A stretch of 64,000 bases of DNA from Muscardinus avellanarius (GCA_963383645.1 OY726563.1:40785831-40849830); one strand, 5' to 3'. Positions 1 to 9,147 are shown, counted from the stretch's first letter. Program-made: numbers and translations. Notes: generated by a model from the letters alone, not told the origin.

Positions 1-29
1 TGGAGCTGGCCTTGAACCTGCACTAAATT

Positions 30-246
30 TTTTTTTTTTTTTTTTGGTGTTACTGGGGGTGAAACCCAGAGGCCTTCTACCTCCGGGCTATACTCCCATA
101 CGTATTTTATATTTTGTTTGGAAACAGGGTCTCACTAAGTTGCCGAGAGCCTCACTAAGTAGCTGAGGCTGGCTTCGAACCTGTGCGATCCTCCTGTCTC
201 AGCCTCCCAAGCGCGGGGATTACAAGCATGCGCCACCACGCCTGGC
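30..246 (-). mobile_element. B1-dID SINE, subfamily B
   Basis: Near full-length minus copy with its poly(A) read as poly(T) at 29-45. It is flanked by a 17-bp target-site duplication, tgaacctgcactaaatt, at 13-29 and 247-263. Confidence 0.9.
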
Positions 247-296
247 TGAACCTGCACTAAATTCTTAAAAAAAAAAAAAAAAAAAAAAAACCTATT

Positions 297-405
297 TAGG
301 CCAGGTGTGGTGGCACATGCCTGTAATCCCAGTCCTTGGGAGGCTGAGACAGGAGGATTGCCAGGTTCGAAGCCAGCCTTAGCAACTGAGTAAGACTTTG
401 TTTTT
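297..405 (+). mobile_element. SINE left-half fragment
   Basis: Head 'ccaggtgtggtggcacatg' and the B1 body are present, but the ID half is missing. It follows the poly(A) run at 265-290. Confidence 0.75.
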
Positions 406-424
406 ATCCTCAATATTTTTCTTT

Positions 425-540
425 TATTTGGCGATGCGGTCTGACTCTGTTGCCTAGACTGTTTTCAAACACCTGGGCTCAAGCGGCCCTCCCGCTGTAA
501 CCTCTGAAATAGCTAGGACTACAGGACACTGCGCCCGGCC
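425..540 (-). mobile_element. Old 7SL/B1-type monomer
   Basis: Diverged minus-strand Alu/B1-like monomer ending 'gcgcccggcc'. It differs clearly from the dimeric SINEs and looks older. Confidence 0.6.
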
Positions 541-956
541 TTATGGTGAATTCTTGGCAAGCACTGAACACTTTGGAAACTCAAAACCACGGCATGAGAT
601 GGACTCCATAAACTTTCCCGTTTCCCAGATGAGGAAAGATTATTTAGGCGCTGAAACACTTCTACTAACAGGCTTAAATGGGCAAGCCAGGGCTCGAACA
701 GAACTCTCTTAGCCGTAGAAATAGAGCTCTAATCGCATTTCGGAGGCCGCGCGTGCGCAGACACGCCCTCGGCTGTGAACGTAAACTTCCCAGCCAAATC
801 GCACCCGGATGTCACTCCCCACTCGCTGCTTGAAAGGTGCACGAGGCCGTACTCCAAACGCTTCACCCACCAATCCGAAGGCTAGGCCCTGACTCTGACT
901 GCCCCACCCACCACGTGGAACGAGCCAAACACCCCGCCTCCCGCGCGGACACTCAC
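541..956 (-). other. UXT: UXT intron 1, proximal part
   Basis: Non-repetitive sequence following the exon 1 donor on the minus strand. It becomes CpG-rich from about 730 and includes an NRF1-like GCGTGCGCA near 747. No further exon was seen up to the window edge; sequence left of 541 is SINE-derived intron. Confidence 0.7.
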
Positions 957-1054
957 CGCAAGTCCCGCTGCAGCACGTCAGTGATGAAGGCCTCATAGCG
1001 CAGGACTTTCTCCCCCGTGTTCTCCAACGCCCGCCGTTTAGGGGGCGTCGCCAT
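957..1054 (-). CDS. UXT: UXT first coding exon (partial gene)
   Basis: The reverse strand opens with ATG at 1054 and encodes 32 full codons plus CG of codon 33, beginning [20 protein letters not shown], then a GTGAGT donor at 956-951. This agrees with the N-terminus of UXT (ART-27), a prefoldin-like protein of about 157 residues that acts in the URI1/prefoldin-like complex and as a transcription cofactor. The residues form the start of the first coiled-coil helix. The remaining exons lie to the left, outside the window. The family match is from memory of the human protein and is close to residue-for-residue, so the call is firm. No stop or frameshift is seen in the exon. Confidence 0.93.
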
Positions 1055-1540
1055 GATGGACTCTTGGGGAGTGGGGAGGGGGAAAGACCACGCTGACCAC
1101 TCGTTTGGCCTCAAGTACAGTTCATCTCCACCCCCTCAGTGCTGGGGTTGGGCTGACACGGCTCACGCTGGGAGTTCCACCTCAGTCCCTCCCAGCTCTG
1201 GGACTTGCTCACCCAGGGACACGAAAACGCAACCCTTACCTCAGGGCCGCCGGCAATAAGAACTGTTGGTACGAACCGCGACTTCCGGGTGGCCGGTGAG
1301 TGACGTAGTAGCAGAAGCGCTGGCCAACCAAAGAGCCGGGTGGGGAAAGGCGGTCCTTAACGAGAGAAGACCGGCCAAAGGGAAGAGGCGGGGGGCGGGG
1401 CTTGGAGAAGCCGAAGCGCTTTCCGAAGCCTGAAGAGCAAGGGCGCTAGGACCGTGTGGCAATGAACTGGCCAATCGAGGACTGCGAGAGCGGCGCGCGG
1501 AGCGGGTGGGGGTGGAGCTTAATGGCATTTGGCGGGCTCT
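1055..1540 (-). promoter_or_regulatory. UXT: UXT CpG-island promoter and 5'UTR
   Basis: This GC- and CpG-rich, SINE-free block lies immediately upstream of the UXT ATG. It has no clear TATA box. Visible elements are an ETS-type ACTTCCGG at 1281-1288, a CRE-like TGACGTA at 1301-1307, GC boxes near 1388-1400 and an inverted-CCAAT-type element near 1466. Such a mix is typical of housekeeping, often bidirectional, promoters. The island extends leftwards through the exon to about 730. The transcription start cannot be placed from sequence. Confidence 0.75.
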
Positions 1541-1597
1541 AGGGGAGGCGGGGCGCGCTGGTGGAGCTTGGCTGTGGGAGAGAAATATTTAGGATTT

Positions 1598-1789
1598 TTT
1601 AATTTTTGTGGTACTGGGGATGGAACCCAGGGGCATTCTAGCTCCGAGCTACACCCCCTGCCCTATTTTTTATTTAATTTGAAACAGGGTCTCACTGAGT
1701 TGCAGAGGGCCTCACTAAGTAGCTGAGGCTGGCCGCGAACCGCGATCCTCCGGTCTCAGCCTCCCGAATCCTGGGATTACAAGCGTGCG
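1598..1789 (-). mobile_element. B1-dID SINE, subfamily A
   Basis: Inserted just beyond the UXT island; duplication tttaggattt at 1588-1597 and 1790-1799. Confidence 0.9.
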
Positions 1790-1966
1790 TTTAGGATTTA
1801 AAATGCAGGTTAACAGAAGCTGTCGAGACACACTTGTTTAAACTCCTACTTTGTAAACAAGGGAATAAATTTCGTGTAATTTATCGGTCTGGATGTTTAT
1901 ATTTTTACACGGGAAGTTTGGCTTACTCCCAGTAATGAGTATGAACTTTTCAAAAACTTTAAAACG

Positions 1967-2420
1967 GAACCGGGTGTGGTAACGCACGTTTATAATCCCA
2001 GCAATTGGGAGGCTGAGACAGGAGGATCGCAGTTCGCGGACAGCCTCAGCTACTACTAAGACCCTTTGCAATTCAGTGAGACCCAGTTTCAAAATAAAGA
2101 ATAAAAAATAGGGCTGGGGAGCCGGGCGTGGTGACATGCTTGTAATCCCCACGCTTGGGAGGCTGAGACAGGAGGATCGCACAGGTTCAAAGCCAGCCTC
2201 AGCTACTTAGTGAGGCTCTCAGCAATTTAGTGAGACCCTGTTTCCAAATAAAATATAAAATGGGTCTGGGAGTATAGCCTGGAGGTAGAAAGCCTCTGGG
2301 TTCCACCCCCATTACCACCAAAAAAATAAATTAATTAAAAATAGGGCCAGGGTTGTATCTTAGAGGTAGAATGCCCCTGGATTCCATCCCCAGCACCACA
2401 CACACACACACACACACACA
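1967..2420 (+). mobile_element. SINE A interrupted by a SINE B
   Basis: Left half at 1967-2119 breaks inside 'aaaaatagggctgggg'. The right half resumes with a near copy of those bases at about 2338 and runs to 2400, ending in a short (CA)n. The interruption is the copy at 2120-2330. Confidence 0.75.
2120..2330 (+). mobile_element. B1-dID SINE, subfamily B (nested)
   Basis: Complete copy with 'ccgggcgtggtgacatgc' head and an A-rich tail, inserted in the ID half of the preceding SINE. Confidence 0.85.
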
Positions 2421-2436
2421 AAAGCTTTAAAACTCT

Positions 2437-2730
2437 GTCAGTGTGGTAGTACACACCTGTAATCCCAATGCTTGGGAGTCTGGGACAATTGGATCGGAGG
2501 TTCGAGATCAGCCTTTGCAACTGATCGGGACCCCATTTTAAAAATTATATATGGCTAAGGGTATGGCTCAGAGATAGTATGCCCCTGGGTTTATGACCAG
2601 CCTCAGCAATTTAACGAGGCCCTTAGCAACTCAGTGAGACCCTGTTTCAAAAACTAAAAGATGAAAAAATATGGCTGGGTGTGTAGCTCAAAAGTAGAAC
2701 ACCCCTGAGTTCCGTCTCCAGTACTGCAAA

Positions 2731-2732
<2 letters not shown>
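2437..2732 (+). mobile_element. Two tandem degenerate SINE pieces
   Basis: A diverged left half is followed by an ID half, then by a second truncated unit beginning 'gaccagcctcagcaattta'. It ends in the (AAAT)n tract at 2728-2780. Confidence 0.6.
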
Positions 2733-2779
<47 letters not shown>

Positions 2780-2780
2780 A
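2728..2780. repeat. (AAAT)n microsatellite
   Basis: About 13 AAAT/AATA units grown from the A-rich tail of the preceding SINE. Confidence 0.9.
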
Positions 2781-2799
2781 ATGTTATAAAATCAGCAGA

Positions 2800-3070
2800 G
2801 CGAGCTGAGCTGGTGGCACACCCTTTTATCCTAGTACTTAGGAAGCTAAGGAGGAGGATTGCAGGTTCGAAGCTAGCATCAACTACTTAGTGATGTTCTC
2901 AGCAACTTAGTGAGACCCTGTTTCCAAATAAAATAGAAATAGGTTTGGGAGTGTAGCCCAAAGGTACAAAGCCTCTGGGTTCCATCCCCAGCACCACACA
3001 CACACAAAAATAGGGCTGGGGGTGTGAGGTAAAGCCCCTGGGTTCAATTCCTAGTACCGTAAAAAAAAAT
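2800..3070 (+). mobile_element. SINE B plus an extra ID tail
   Basis: Complete subfamily B copy to about 3007, followed by a second ID right half ending in poly(A) at 3061-3069. Confidence 0.7.
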
Positions 3071-3159
3071 CAGGAAAGCAAAAAATAATAACCAGATCCC
3101 CAAACAAGCCAGTTTTAATTGCCATAATAAGGAAATACCTCTACTTTATTTATTTATTT

Positions 3160-3562
3160 ATTGGTGGTACTGGGGATTGATCAGGGGTGCATTCTACAAC
3201 TGAGCTTTTTTATTTTGGTGGCACTGGGGGTGGAACCCAGAGGCTTTTCTACCTCCGGGGTATACTCCCAGACCTATTGTTTATATTTTATTTGGAAACA
3301 GGGTCTCACTAAGTTGCTGAGAGCCTAAGTAGCTGAGGCTGGCTTTGAACCCGTGAGATCCTTCTGTCTCAGCCTCTCAAGCGTGGGGATTACAAGTGTG
3401 TGCCACGAGCTATTATACCCATTCCCAGCCTTTTTTTTTTTAATTTTTAAGATTTTGAAATAGGGTCTTGCTAAGTTGTTGAGACTAGCTTTAAACCTGA
3501 GATCCTCTTATGTCAGCCTTCCAAATACTGGGATTATGACCATGCACCACCACTCCCTGCTT
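3160..3562 (-). mobile_element. Old SINE split by a SINE B
   Basis: ID half at 3160-3208 and B1 half at 3420-3562, separated by a younger minus SINE B at 3209-3412. Confidence 0.65.
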
Positions 3563-3596
3563 CTGCTTAAATCTTTACAAAAAGAACCCCTCTCAA

Positions 3597-3800
3597 CAGG
3601 ACATGGTGGCGCACACTTGTCATCCCAGCATTTGGGAGGCTGAGAAGGGAGGATCGTGGTTTGCAGACAGCCTCAGCTACTTAGTGAGGCCCTCTGCAAC
3701 CTAGTGAGACCCTGTTTCAAAATAAAGAATAAAAAATAGGGCTGGAGGTGTAGCTCAGAGGTAGAATGCCCCTGGGTTCCATCCCCAGTACTGCAAAAAA
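3597..3800 (+). mobile_element. B1-dID SINE, subfamily A
   Basis: Complete copy; the tail ends 'cagtactgcaaaaaacaaac'. Confidence 0.85.
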
Positions 3801-3911
3801 CAAACAACCCTCTGAAATAACCAATTGTCTCCTTTTTCTATTTTCTAGAAACAATCTTTCTTGTAATTCTCCCAAATGTATTTGCTTTTTCATTTTATTT
3901 AGTTAGTTAAT

Positions 3912-4117
3912 TTGTGGTGGTACTGGGGGTAGAACTCAGGGGCTTTTCTTCATCCGGGCTATACTTCCAGACCTATTTTATATTTTATTTGGAAACAGAG
4001 TCTCACTAAGTTGCTGAGAGCCTCCCTAAATAGCTGAGGCTGGCTTAGAACTTGTACGATCCTCCTGTCTCAGCCTCCCAAGTGTGGGGATTACAAGCGT
4101 GCGCCACCATGCCTGGC
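3912..4117 (-). mobile_element. B1-dID SINE, subfamily B
   Basis: Complete minus copy ending 'ccaccatgcctggc'. Confidence 0.85.
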
Positions 4118-4130
4118 TTATTTGTTTGTT

Positions 4131-4465
4131 TGTATATGGTACTAGGGACTGAACCCAGGAGCATTCCACCTTTAAGCTACACCCTTAGCCATGTTTTTAT
4201 TTTTTGTTTTGAAACAGTCTCATTGGGCGTGGTAGTGCACACATGTAATCTCAGTACTTGGGAGGCTGAGAGAGAAGGATCACAGGTTCATGGCCAGCCT
4301 CAACTACTTAGTGAGGCCCTCCACAAGTTAGTAAGACCTTATTTTAAAATAAAGAACAAAATAGGGCTGGGGGTGTAGCTTAGAGGTAGATTGCCCCTGG
4401 GTTCAATTCCCAGTACAAAAAAAAAAAAGAAAGAAAAAGAGGAAACAAGGAAATAAAATAAAAAA

Positions 4466-4503
<38 letters not shown>

Positions 4504-4645
4504 AAAAGAAAAAGAAAGAAAGAAATCTTGTTATGTTGCTGAGGGGCTCACTAAGTTTCTGAGGCTGGCCTCAAACCTGCGATCTTCCTGTCTCAGCCTC
4601 CCAAGTACTGGGATTACAGATGTGTGCTACCACACCTAGCCTCCC
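4131..4645 (-). mobile_element. SINE split by an opposite SINE and (GAAA)n
   Basis: Minus ID half at 4131-4220 and B1 half at 4525-4640. A plus subfamily A SINE (4224-4430) and its tail-derived GAAA tract (4430-4525) lie between them. Confidence 0.7.
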
Positions 4646-4851
4646 AACTGTATTCTCATTGATTTTTTTTTGGTGTGGTGATGGGTTGAGTGTGAAGGTC
4701 ATCTCTGATGTGATTAAGCCTCAATCTTTGGCAGACACTGTGGGCCTGTGTAGAGAACAGGGGAAGGATAGACCTTGATTCCCTTCCTTTTCCCTAGCTG
4801 TAATAAAATCCCTCCAGTGTCCTTGGAGTATAGGTTTTATTTATTTTATTT

Positions 4852-5045
4852 ATTTATATATTGGTGACGGGGATTGAACCCCAGGGACATTCTATCTAGT
4901 CCCATTTTACTTTTTATTGGGAAACAAGGTGTCACTAGGTTGTTGAGAGCCTTGCTAAATTGCTGACCAGGCTTCAAACCTATGATCCTCCGGTCTCAGC
5001 CTCCCAAGTACTGGGATTGCAGGTGTGTACTACCACACCCAGCCT
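4852..5045 (-). mobile_element. Diverged dimeric SINE
   Basis: Minus copy, both halves recognisable, substantially diverged from subfamilies A, B and C. Confidence 0.7.
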
Positions 5046-5104
5046 ATAGGTTTTAATTAATTTTCCCCTGGAGATTAAGCCTTTGATTTTATGAGAAGAA
5101 TCAG

Positions 5105-5447
5105 TATGAGGCCAGGTGAGGTGGTGCATGCCTATATTGTCAGTACTTGGGAGGCTGAGACAGGAGGATCGAAGGTTTGGGGCCAGCCTCAGCAATTTAA
5201 CAAGACTCTCAGAAACTTAGTGAGATCCTGTTTCAAAATTAAAAATAGCCAGACGTGGTGGCGCACACTTGTAATCCTCACGCTTGGGAGGCTGAGACAA
5301 GAGGATCGCATAGTTTAGAAGCCAGGCTCGCTGGATTAAGAGACCCTGTTTCCAAATTTTAAAAAATATAAAATAGGTCTGGGAGTGTAGCCTGGAGGTA
5401 GAAGGCCCCTGGGTTCCATCCCCAGTACCACCAAAAAAAAAAAAAAG
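5105..5447 (+). mobile_element. Old SINE followed by SINE C
   Basis: Truncated old left half at 5105-5247, then a SINE C with 'ctcgctggattaagagaccc' and A14 tail at 5249-5447. Confidence 0.7.
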
Positions 5448-5457
5448 TTAAAAATAA

Positions 5458-5696
5458 AAGCCAGGCATGTGGCTCATGCTTGTAATCCCAGCATGTAGGA
5501 AGCTGAGACAGGAGGATTGTGCTGGTTCAAAGCCAGCCTGAGATAAGAGGATCGTGGTTTGCAGACAGCCTCAGCTACTTAGTGAGGCCCTCTGCAACTC
5601 AGTGAGACCCTGTTTCAAAATAAAGAAAAAAAATAGGGCTGGCAGTATCGCTCAGTGGTAAAATGCCCCTGGGTTCCATCTCCAGTACTGCAAAAA
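5458..5696 (+). mobile_element. Composite SINE
   Basis: A SINE left half to about 5545 is fused to the centre and right half of a subfamily A copy ('ggatcgtggtttgcagacag' onward). Confidence 0.65.
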
Positions 5697-5806
5697 ATAA
5701 TAATAAAAATAAAATTAATAAAAAATAAAGCCTGGCATAGTGGCACAACCTTATAATCCCAGTACTTGGAAGGCTAAGATAGGAGGTGATAAGTTGGGTC
5801 CTGCAC

Positions 5807-5829
5807 TCATGTGACTTTGTGTCACATGA
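5807..5829. promoter_or_regulatory. 9-bp dyad of CATGTG E-boxes in LTR
   Basis: TCATGTGAC, a 5-base spacer TTTGT, then GTCACATGA: a perfect inverted repeat. Each arm is an M-box/CLEAR-like E-box. It is conserved in all four ERV LTRs of the window. Confidence 0.6.
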
Positions 5830-5896
5830 CCTCTGCAGGGCAAGGGAGGGGCTGAAACCTCTGCGAGAATTGGGCGTTCCCGTGAGTAAACCCCCA

Positions 5897-5906
5897 TCTC
5901 GCGAGA
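5897..5906. promoter_or_regulatory. CGCG element (BANP-type) in 5' LTR
   Basis: TCTCGCGAGA inside the 14-bp palindrome CATCTCGCGAGATG. This is the known CGCG promoter element bound by BANP; binding here is inferred. Identical copies sit at 8684-8693, 27409-27418 and 31123-31132. Confidence 0.7.
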
Positions 5907-6112
5907 TGCATACCTTGAAAAGGAGAGCCCCTGTCCTCAAGCTTCGGACAGGCGCGCGGGCCCCACGGTGCCTTGCCCTGATCCCCGGGAGAGCCGTGCA
6001 ATTAAAACTTTACATGCCACGTGTACCGGACCTCTCTCGTGTTTTTCACACTCCGCCGTACACACATTATTTTTTATTTTACTCGCATTAATTTTTTATT
6101 TTACTTATCATT

Positions 6113-6130
6113 TGGTGCCGAACCGGGAGA
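6113..6130 (+). other. Primer-binding site, tRNA-Phe-like
   Basis: TGGTGCCGAACCGGGAGA two bases after the LTR. It resembles the tRNA-Phe 3' complement used by IAP elements (TGGTGCCGAAACCCGGGA) with small deletions. The reverse complement occurs at 30900-30917 in copy 2. Confidence 0.75.
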
Positions 6131-6332
6131 ACTCTTGGGTCCCTCCCCATTTTTTTCTTTTTTTTTTCCTTTTTTCTCTTTTTATTTTTACTCTCTTTTT
6201 GAACCTCGGACTCTCCGACCCACCAGCAACTCGACTGTGAGGTCCAACACCAGCGCTCCGCTTGCAGGCGTTGCTCCCACCACTGCCGCCCCATGCCTGC
6301 CCGGACCGTAAGCCTTCTTCCCCAGCCCCGCA

Positions 6333-6522
6333 CTCTCCGGGAGAGCCGGCGGCCTTCTTCCCGCCCCAGGCTCTGCTGAGAGCCCGCGGCCATCTTTCCA
6401 GCCCTGCGCTCTGCTGAGAGCCCGCGGCCATCTTTCCGGCCCTGAGCTCTGCTGAGAGTCCGTGGCCATCTTTCTGGCCCCGTGCTCTGCTGAGAGCCGG
6501 TGGCCATCTTTTCCCGCCCATG
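6333..6522 (+). repeat. 38-bp tandem array with YY1-like motifs (ERV copy 1)
   Basis: Five units at a strict 38-bp period, starting at 6333, 6371, 6409, 6447 and 6485. Four carry ggccatctt (reverse complement aagatggcc), close to the YY1 motif AAGATGGCGGC; the first carries ggccttctt. Because 38 is not a multiple of 3, the array does not encode a simple repeat protein in one frame. Confidence 0.85.
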
Positions 6523-6802
6523 TGCTCTCTTCTGGAGCACCGACGGCCATCTTCCACTGCCACCGCGGCCGCAGCCACCACCGCCGGGGTGTGCAGGCTC
6601 CGCCGGCCGCCAGGCTGCCAGTTCCACCCGCCCGGAGTCAGGCTCCTTGGGTGATGCTGGCACCTGCTCTGCTTGCCGACCTCCTGCACGGGCCAGGACC
6701 TCTGCCTGCTGCTTGGACCTCCTAAAACCGCCATTCCAGCTCGGCGCTCCGGTCACTGCCGGGACCTCTGGCCGGTTTGTCCCGCCCATCCCGAGCCAGG
6801 CT

Positions 6803-7004
6803 CATTGGGCGGCGCACAGCCGGCTTCAGTGTCCGCCACAGTCACCTGTGCCAGGCGTAGCTTTACTCGCTGCTGCTGCTCCGTTCCGCCCGCCCCAAGC
6901 CAGGCTCATTGGGCGGCGCACAGCCGGCTTCAGTGTCCGCCACAGTCACCCGTGCCAGGCATAGCTTTACTCGCTGCTGCTCCGTTCCGCCCGCCCAAGC
7001 CGGG
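6803..7004 (+). repeat. 104-bp tandem duplication in ERV copy 1
   Basis: The segment starting 'cattgggcggcgcacagcc' at 6803 recurs at 6907 with few changes; a degenerate third start follows near 7003. Confidence 0.8.
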
Positions 7005-7706
7005 CTCACTGCCGGTGCTCCTCGGGGCCCAGCCTCAGCGTCTGCCGTGTGCCTGGAAGCCATTTTGTCTCCACGCCGCAAACTCGGCAAGCCATGCCGC
7101 CTGCGTGCCACCGTTTGATCCCACCTGCGCCAGCCGCCAGTGCCATCCACACCAGCCACCAGCATCTGCGTGCCCCAGCTCCACCGCGCCCCCAGCAGCT
7201 TCTCAGCGTTTCTGTCGCAGCCAGCACTGGCCGGCAACACTTCACTCCGGTAAACTGCCTCCTTCCCTTGGTTAGCGGGTTCCGAACTTGGGTCTTCCTG
7301 TCCACTGGGACCCAAAAATCCAAGCACTTGGTGACCCATTGTCCCCTGGTCCACTGGGACCACCCTCCGTATGACCAGGTCATCCTCCGGTTTTGAGAAG
7401 GAATGAAGACGTTCTTCCCTATCTCTTAACCTCTGTTTCTGAACGATTGAGCAGGGAAATTGGGGACGCCCATTTCCTGTTCTTCGTTTCCGCCCGCGAA
7501 CCAATTATGGGGAGTCGAACTTTATACTAGCAGATGCCCTGAGCGCCTGTCTGCCTTGATACGAGTTGGGAAATGGGTTGCAGTGGCCCAGGAATAGTTA
7601 GGAACTTTTCTAAGTGGTCTGGTATCCCTCCAAATGCTCTCCCCTATCAGCTGCCATTTAATTTCTCCCAGCCGCCATTTTGTGATGGCGTGCAGTCGCT
7701 GCCTGG

Positions 7707-7714
7707 TGACGTCA
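7707..7714. promoter_or_regulatory. CRE palindrome within ERV internal region
   Basis: TGACGTCA in copy 1; the equivalent site in copy 2 reads TGACATCA near 28417. The bases just upstream include 'gccgccatttt', another YY1-like motif. Confidence 0.5.
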
Positions 7715-8175
7715 CAGTCGCTATCTTGGCCCCCACCAGACTACAATTTTGTTGGGCGGCTGCCCGGCCGCTCCGCATGGTCCTAAATGCGCTCGGCTTC
7801 TGGCTCCCTTTCCGGCCTGCTTGGGCACGCCCTAGGTGCTGCGGGAAACGCCGGGGCTGGGGCGACACCCTCTGCCCATGGGGAGTCTGCATTGCCATTC
7901 TTGCCGGACACCAGCCCTGGGACGCGCTCTTTGTGAGTGTAGGTCCGTCGCAGCTGACAGAACCTTAACATGGCATCTAAAGTTTTAATTCCAGAGAGAA
8001 ACAGGAGGAAATGGAGTGTACACTCCGACTTTGCCAAAAAGCAGATCCCTGGTAGCTACCCTTCAGCTGGCGGTGGCGGCTCAGCCCTCTGGAGCGCCAC
8101 CTAGGTGTGGAGGACTGCAACAACGACTACCTCCAGGAGCCTGCCTGAAGTGGGGCAAAGCCACGCCTACCAATC

Positions 8176-8330
8176 AGACTGCCCAGCGTGTGGCCAGGAG
8201 GGTCACTGGAACAGTGCCCTTGGAAAAGGGTGAGCCCCAGGTGCCTCAACACAGGGGGAGCACCTTTCCAGACCAGGCCCCACTGCTGGCCCTACTCAGC
8301 CTGGCTGAAGACTGACAGCTCCTGGATCCC
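8176..8330 (+). pseudogene. Gag zinc-knuckle remnant (ERV copy 1)
   Basis: One frame reads CPACGQEGHW near 8187-8216, the core of a retroviral nucleocapsid CCHC knuckle, but the final cysteine position is not cysteine. An upstream segment looks like a second, more damaged knuckle. Sequence continues open for about 35 codons. The same segment is present in copy 2, so the family itself probably carries a truncated gag tail. Confidence 0.55.
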
Positions 8331-8561
8331 TCAACCTCCATCCTCTTTGCCAGGTCAGGCCCTTGCCTGTTCAAGCCTCCTCAAGCGCACATCACTAAGC
8401 TGTCCAGGGTAACCTCCAATTCGCACTGCAGCTATGCACCCACCTGCACCCCCTTCTGGGGAACTGGACTCCCGACTCCTCCCGGCCTGGGGCCCCTGAC
8501 GACGCCCCTTGACAGCAGGAAGAAGCTAGAGGGTCCAACGTCATCCATTATCCCTACCATC

Positions 8562-8573
8562 AAAAGGCCGGAA
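8562..8573 (+). other. Polypurine-tract-like site
   Basis: AAAAGGCCGGAA directly precedes the 3' LTR, interrupted by two pyrimidines; the same bases precede the 3' LTR of copy 2 (27529-27540, reverse). Confidence 0.5.
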
Positions 8574-8896
8574 TGATAAGTTGGGTCCTGCACTCATGTG
8601 ACTTTGTGTCACATGACCTCTGCAGGGCAAGCGAGGAGCTGAAACCTCCGCGAGAATTGGGCGTCCCCGCGAGTAAACCCTCATCTCGCGAGATGCATAC
8701 CTTGAAAAGGAGAGCCCGCGTCCTCAAGCTTTGGACAGGCGCACGGGCCCCACGGTGCCTTGCCCTGATCCCCGGGAGAGCCGTGCAATTAAAACTTTAC
8801 GTGCCACGTGTACCGGACCTCTCTCGTGTTTTTCACACTCCGCTGTACGCACATTATTTTTATTTTACTCACATTAATTTTTTATTTTACTTATCA
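8574..8896 (+). repeat. 3' LTR of ERV copy 1
   Basis: Pairs with 5787-6110 with about 14 substitutions and one single-T indel. The palindrome (8684-8693), the dyad and ATTAAA (8788-8793) are retained. Confidence 0.92.
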
Positions 8897-8944
8897 GGAG
8901 GATCACATTTTTGGTTTGGTTTTGTTTTGTTTTAATGTTTTTTT

Positions 8945-9147
8945 TTTGCAGATCTGGGGATGGAACACAGGGGTATTTGACTTCTGAGCTACACCCCCTG
9001 CCTTATTTTTTATTCTTTATTTTGAAGCCGGGTCTCACTGAGTTGCAGAGGGCCTCACTAAGTAGCTGAGGCTGTCCACGAACCGCGATCCTCCAGGTCT
9101 CAGCCCCCCAAATGCTGGGATTACAAGCGTGCGCCACCACGCCCGGC
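8945..9147 (-). mobile_element. B1-dID SINE, subfamily A
   Basis: Flanked by near-identical ggatcacat / gaatcacag from its host SINE, in keeping with a target duplication. Confidence 0.8.

Larger units (their letters stand above)
5787..6110 (+). repeat. 5' LTR of ERV copy 1
   Basis: Begins TGATAAGT and ends ACTTATCA, a perfect 8-bp terminal inverted repeat. It contains a 9-bp dyad at 5807-5829, a TCTCGCGAGA palindrome at 5897-5906 and an ATTAAA polyadenylation variant at 6001-6006 followed by a T/GT-rich stretch. No TATA box is visible upstream of the palindrome. Confidence 0.92.
5787..8896 (+). mobile_element. Non-autonomous endogenous retrovirus, copy 1
   Basis: A complete provirus of 3110 bp: LTR 5787-6110, primer site 6113-6130, internal region to 8573, LTR 8574-8896, flanked by a 5-bp duplication GGAGG at 5782-5786 and 8897-8901. 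No frame encodes recognisable protease, reverse transcriptase, integrase or envelope; the only retroviral coding trace is a zinc-knuckle-like segment near 8176-8220. The internal sequence is GC-rich with tandem repeats. By-eye LTR comparison gives about 14 differences in 323 bp, so it is moderately young. It must have been mobilised by proteins supplied from another element. The host site is a SINE. Confidence 0.9.

Noticed and set aside
4470..4525. Possible CRISPR-like or satellite array
   Set aside because: It is a simple GAAA microsatellite grown from a SINE tail. No spaced repeats of CRISPR type occur in the window, and the genome is mammalian.
6088..6789. Overlapping minus-strand frames of 120-233 codons rich in Lys, Gln and Ser
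   Set aside because: They are products of the 38-bp array in ERV copy 1 read antisense; 38 bp cycles through all frames and keeps them open.
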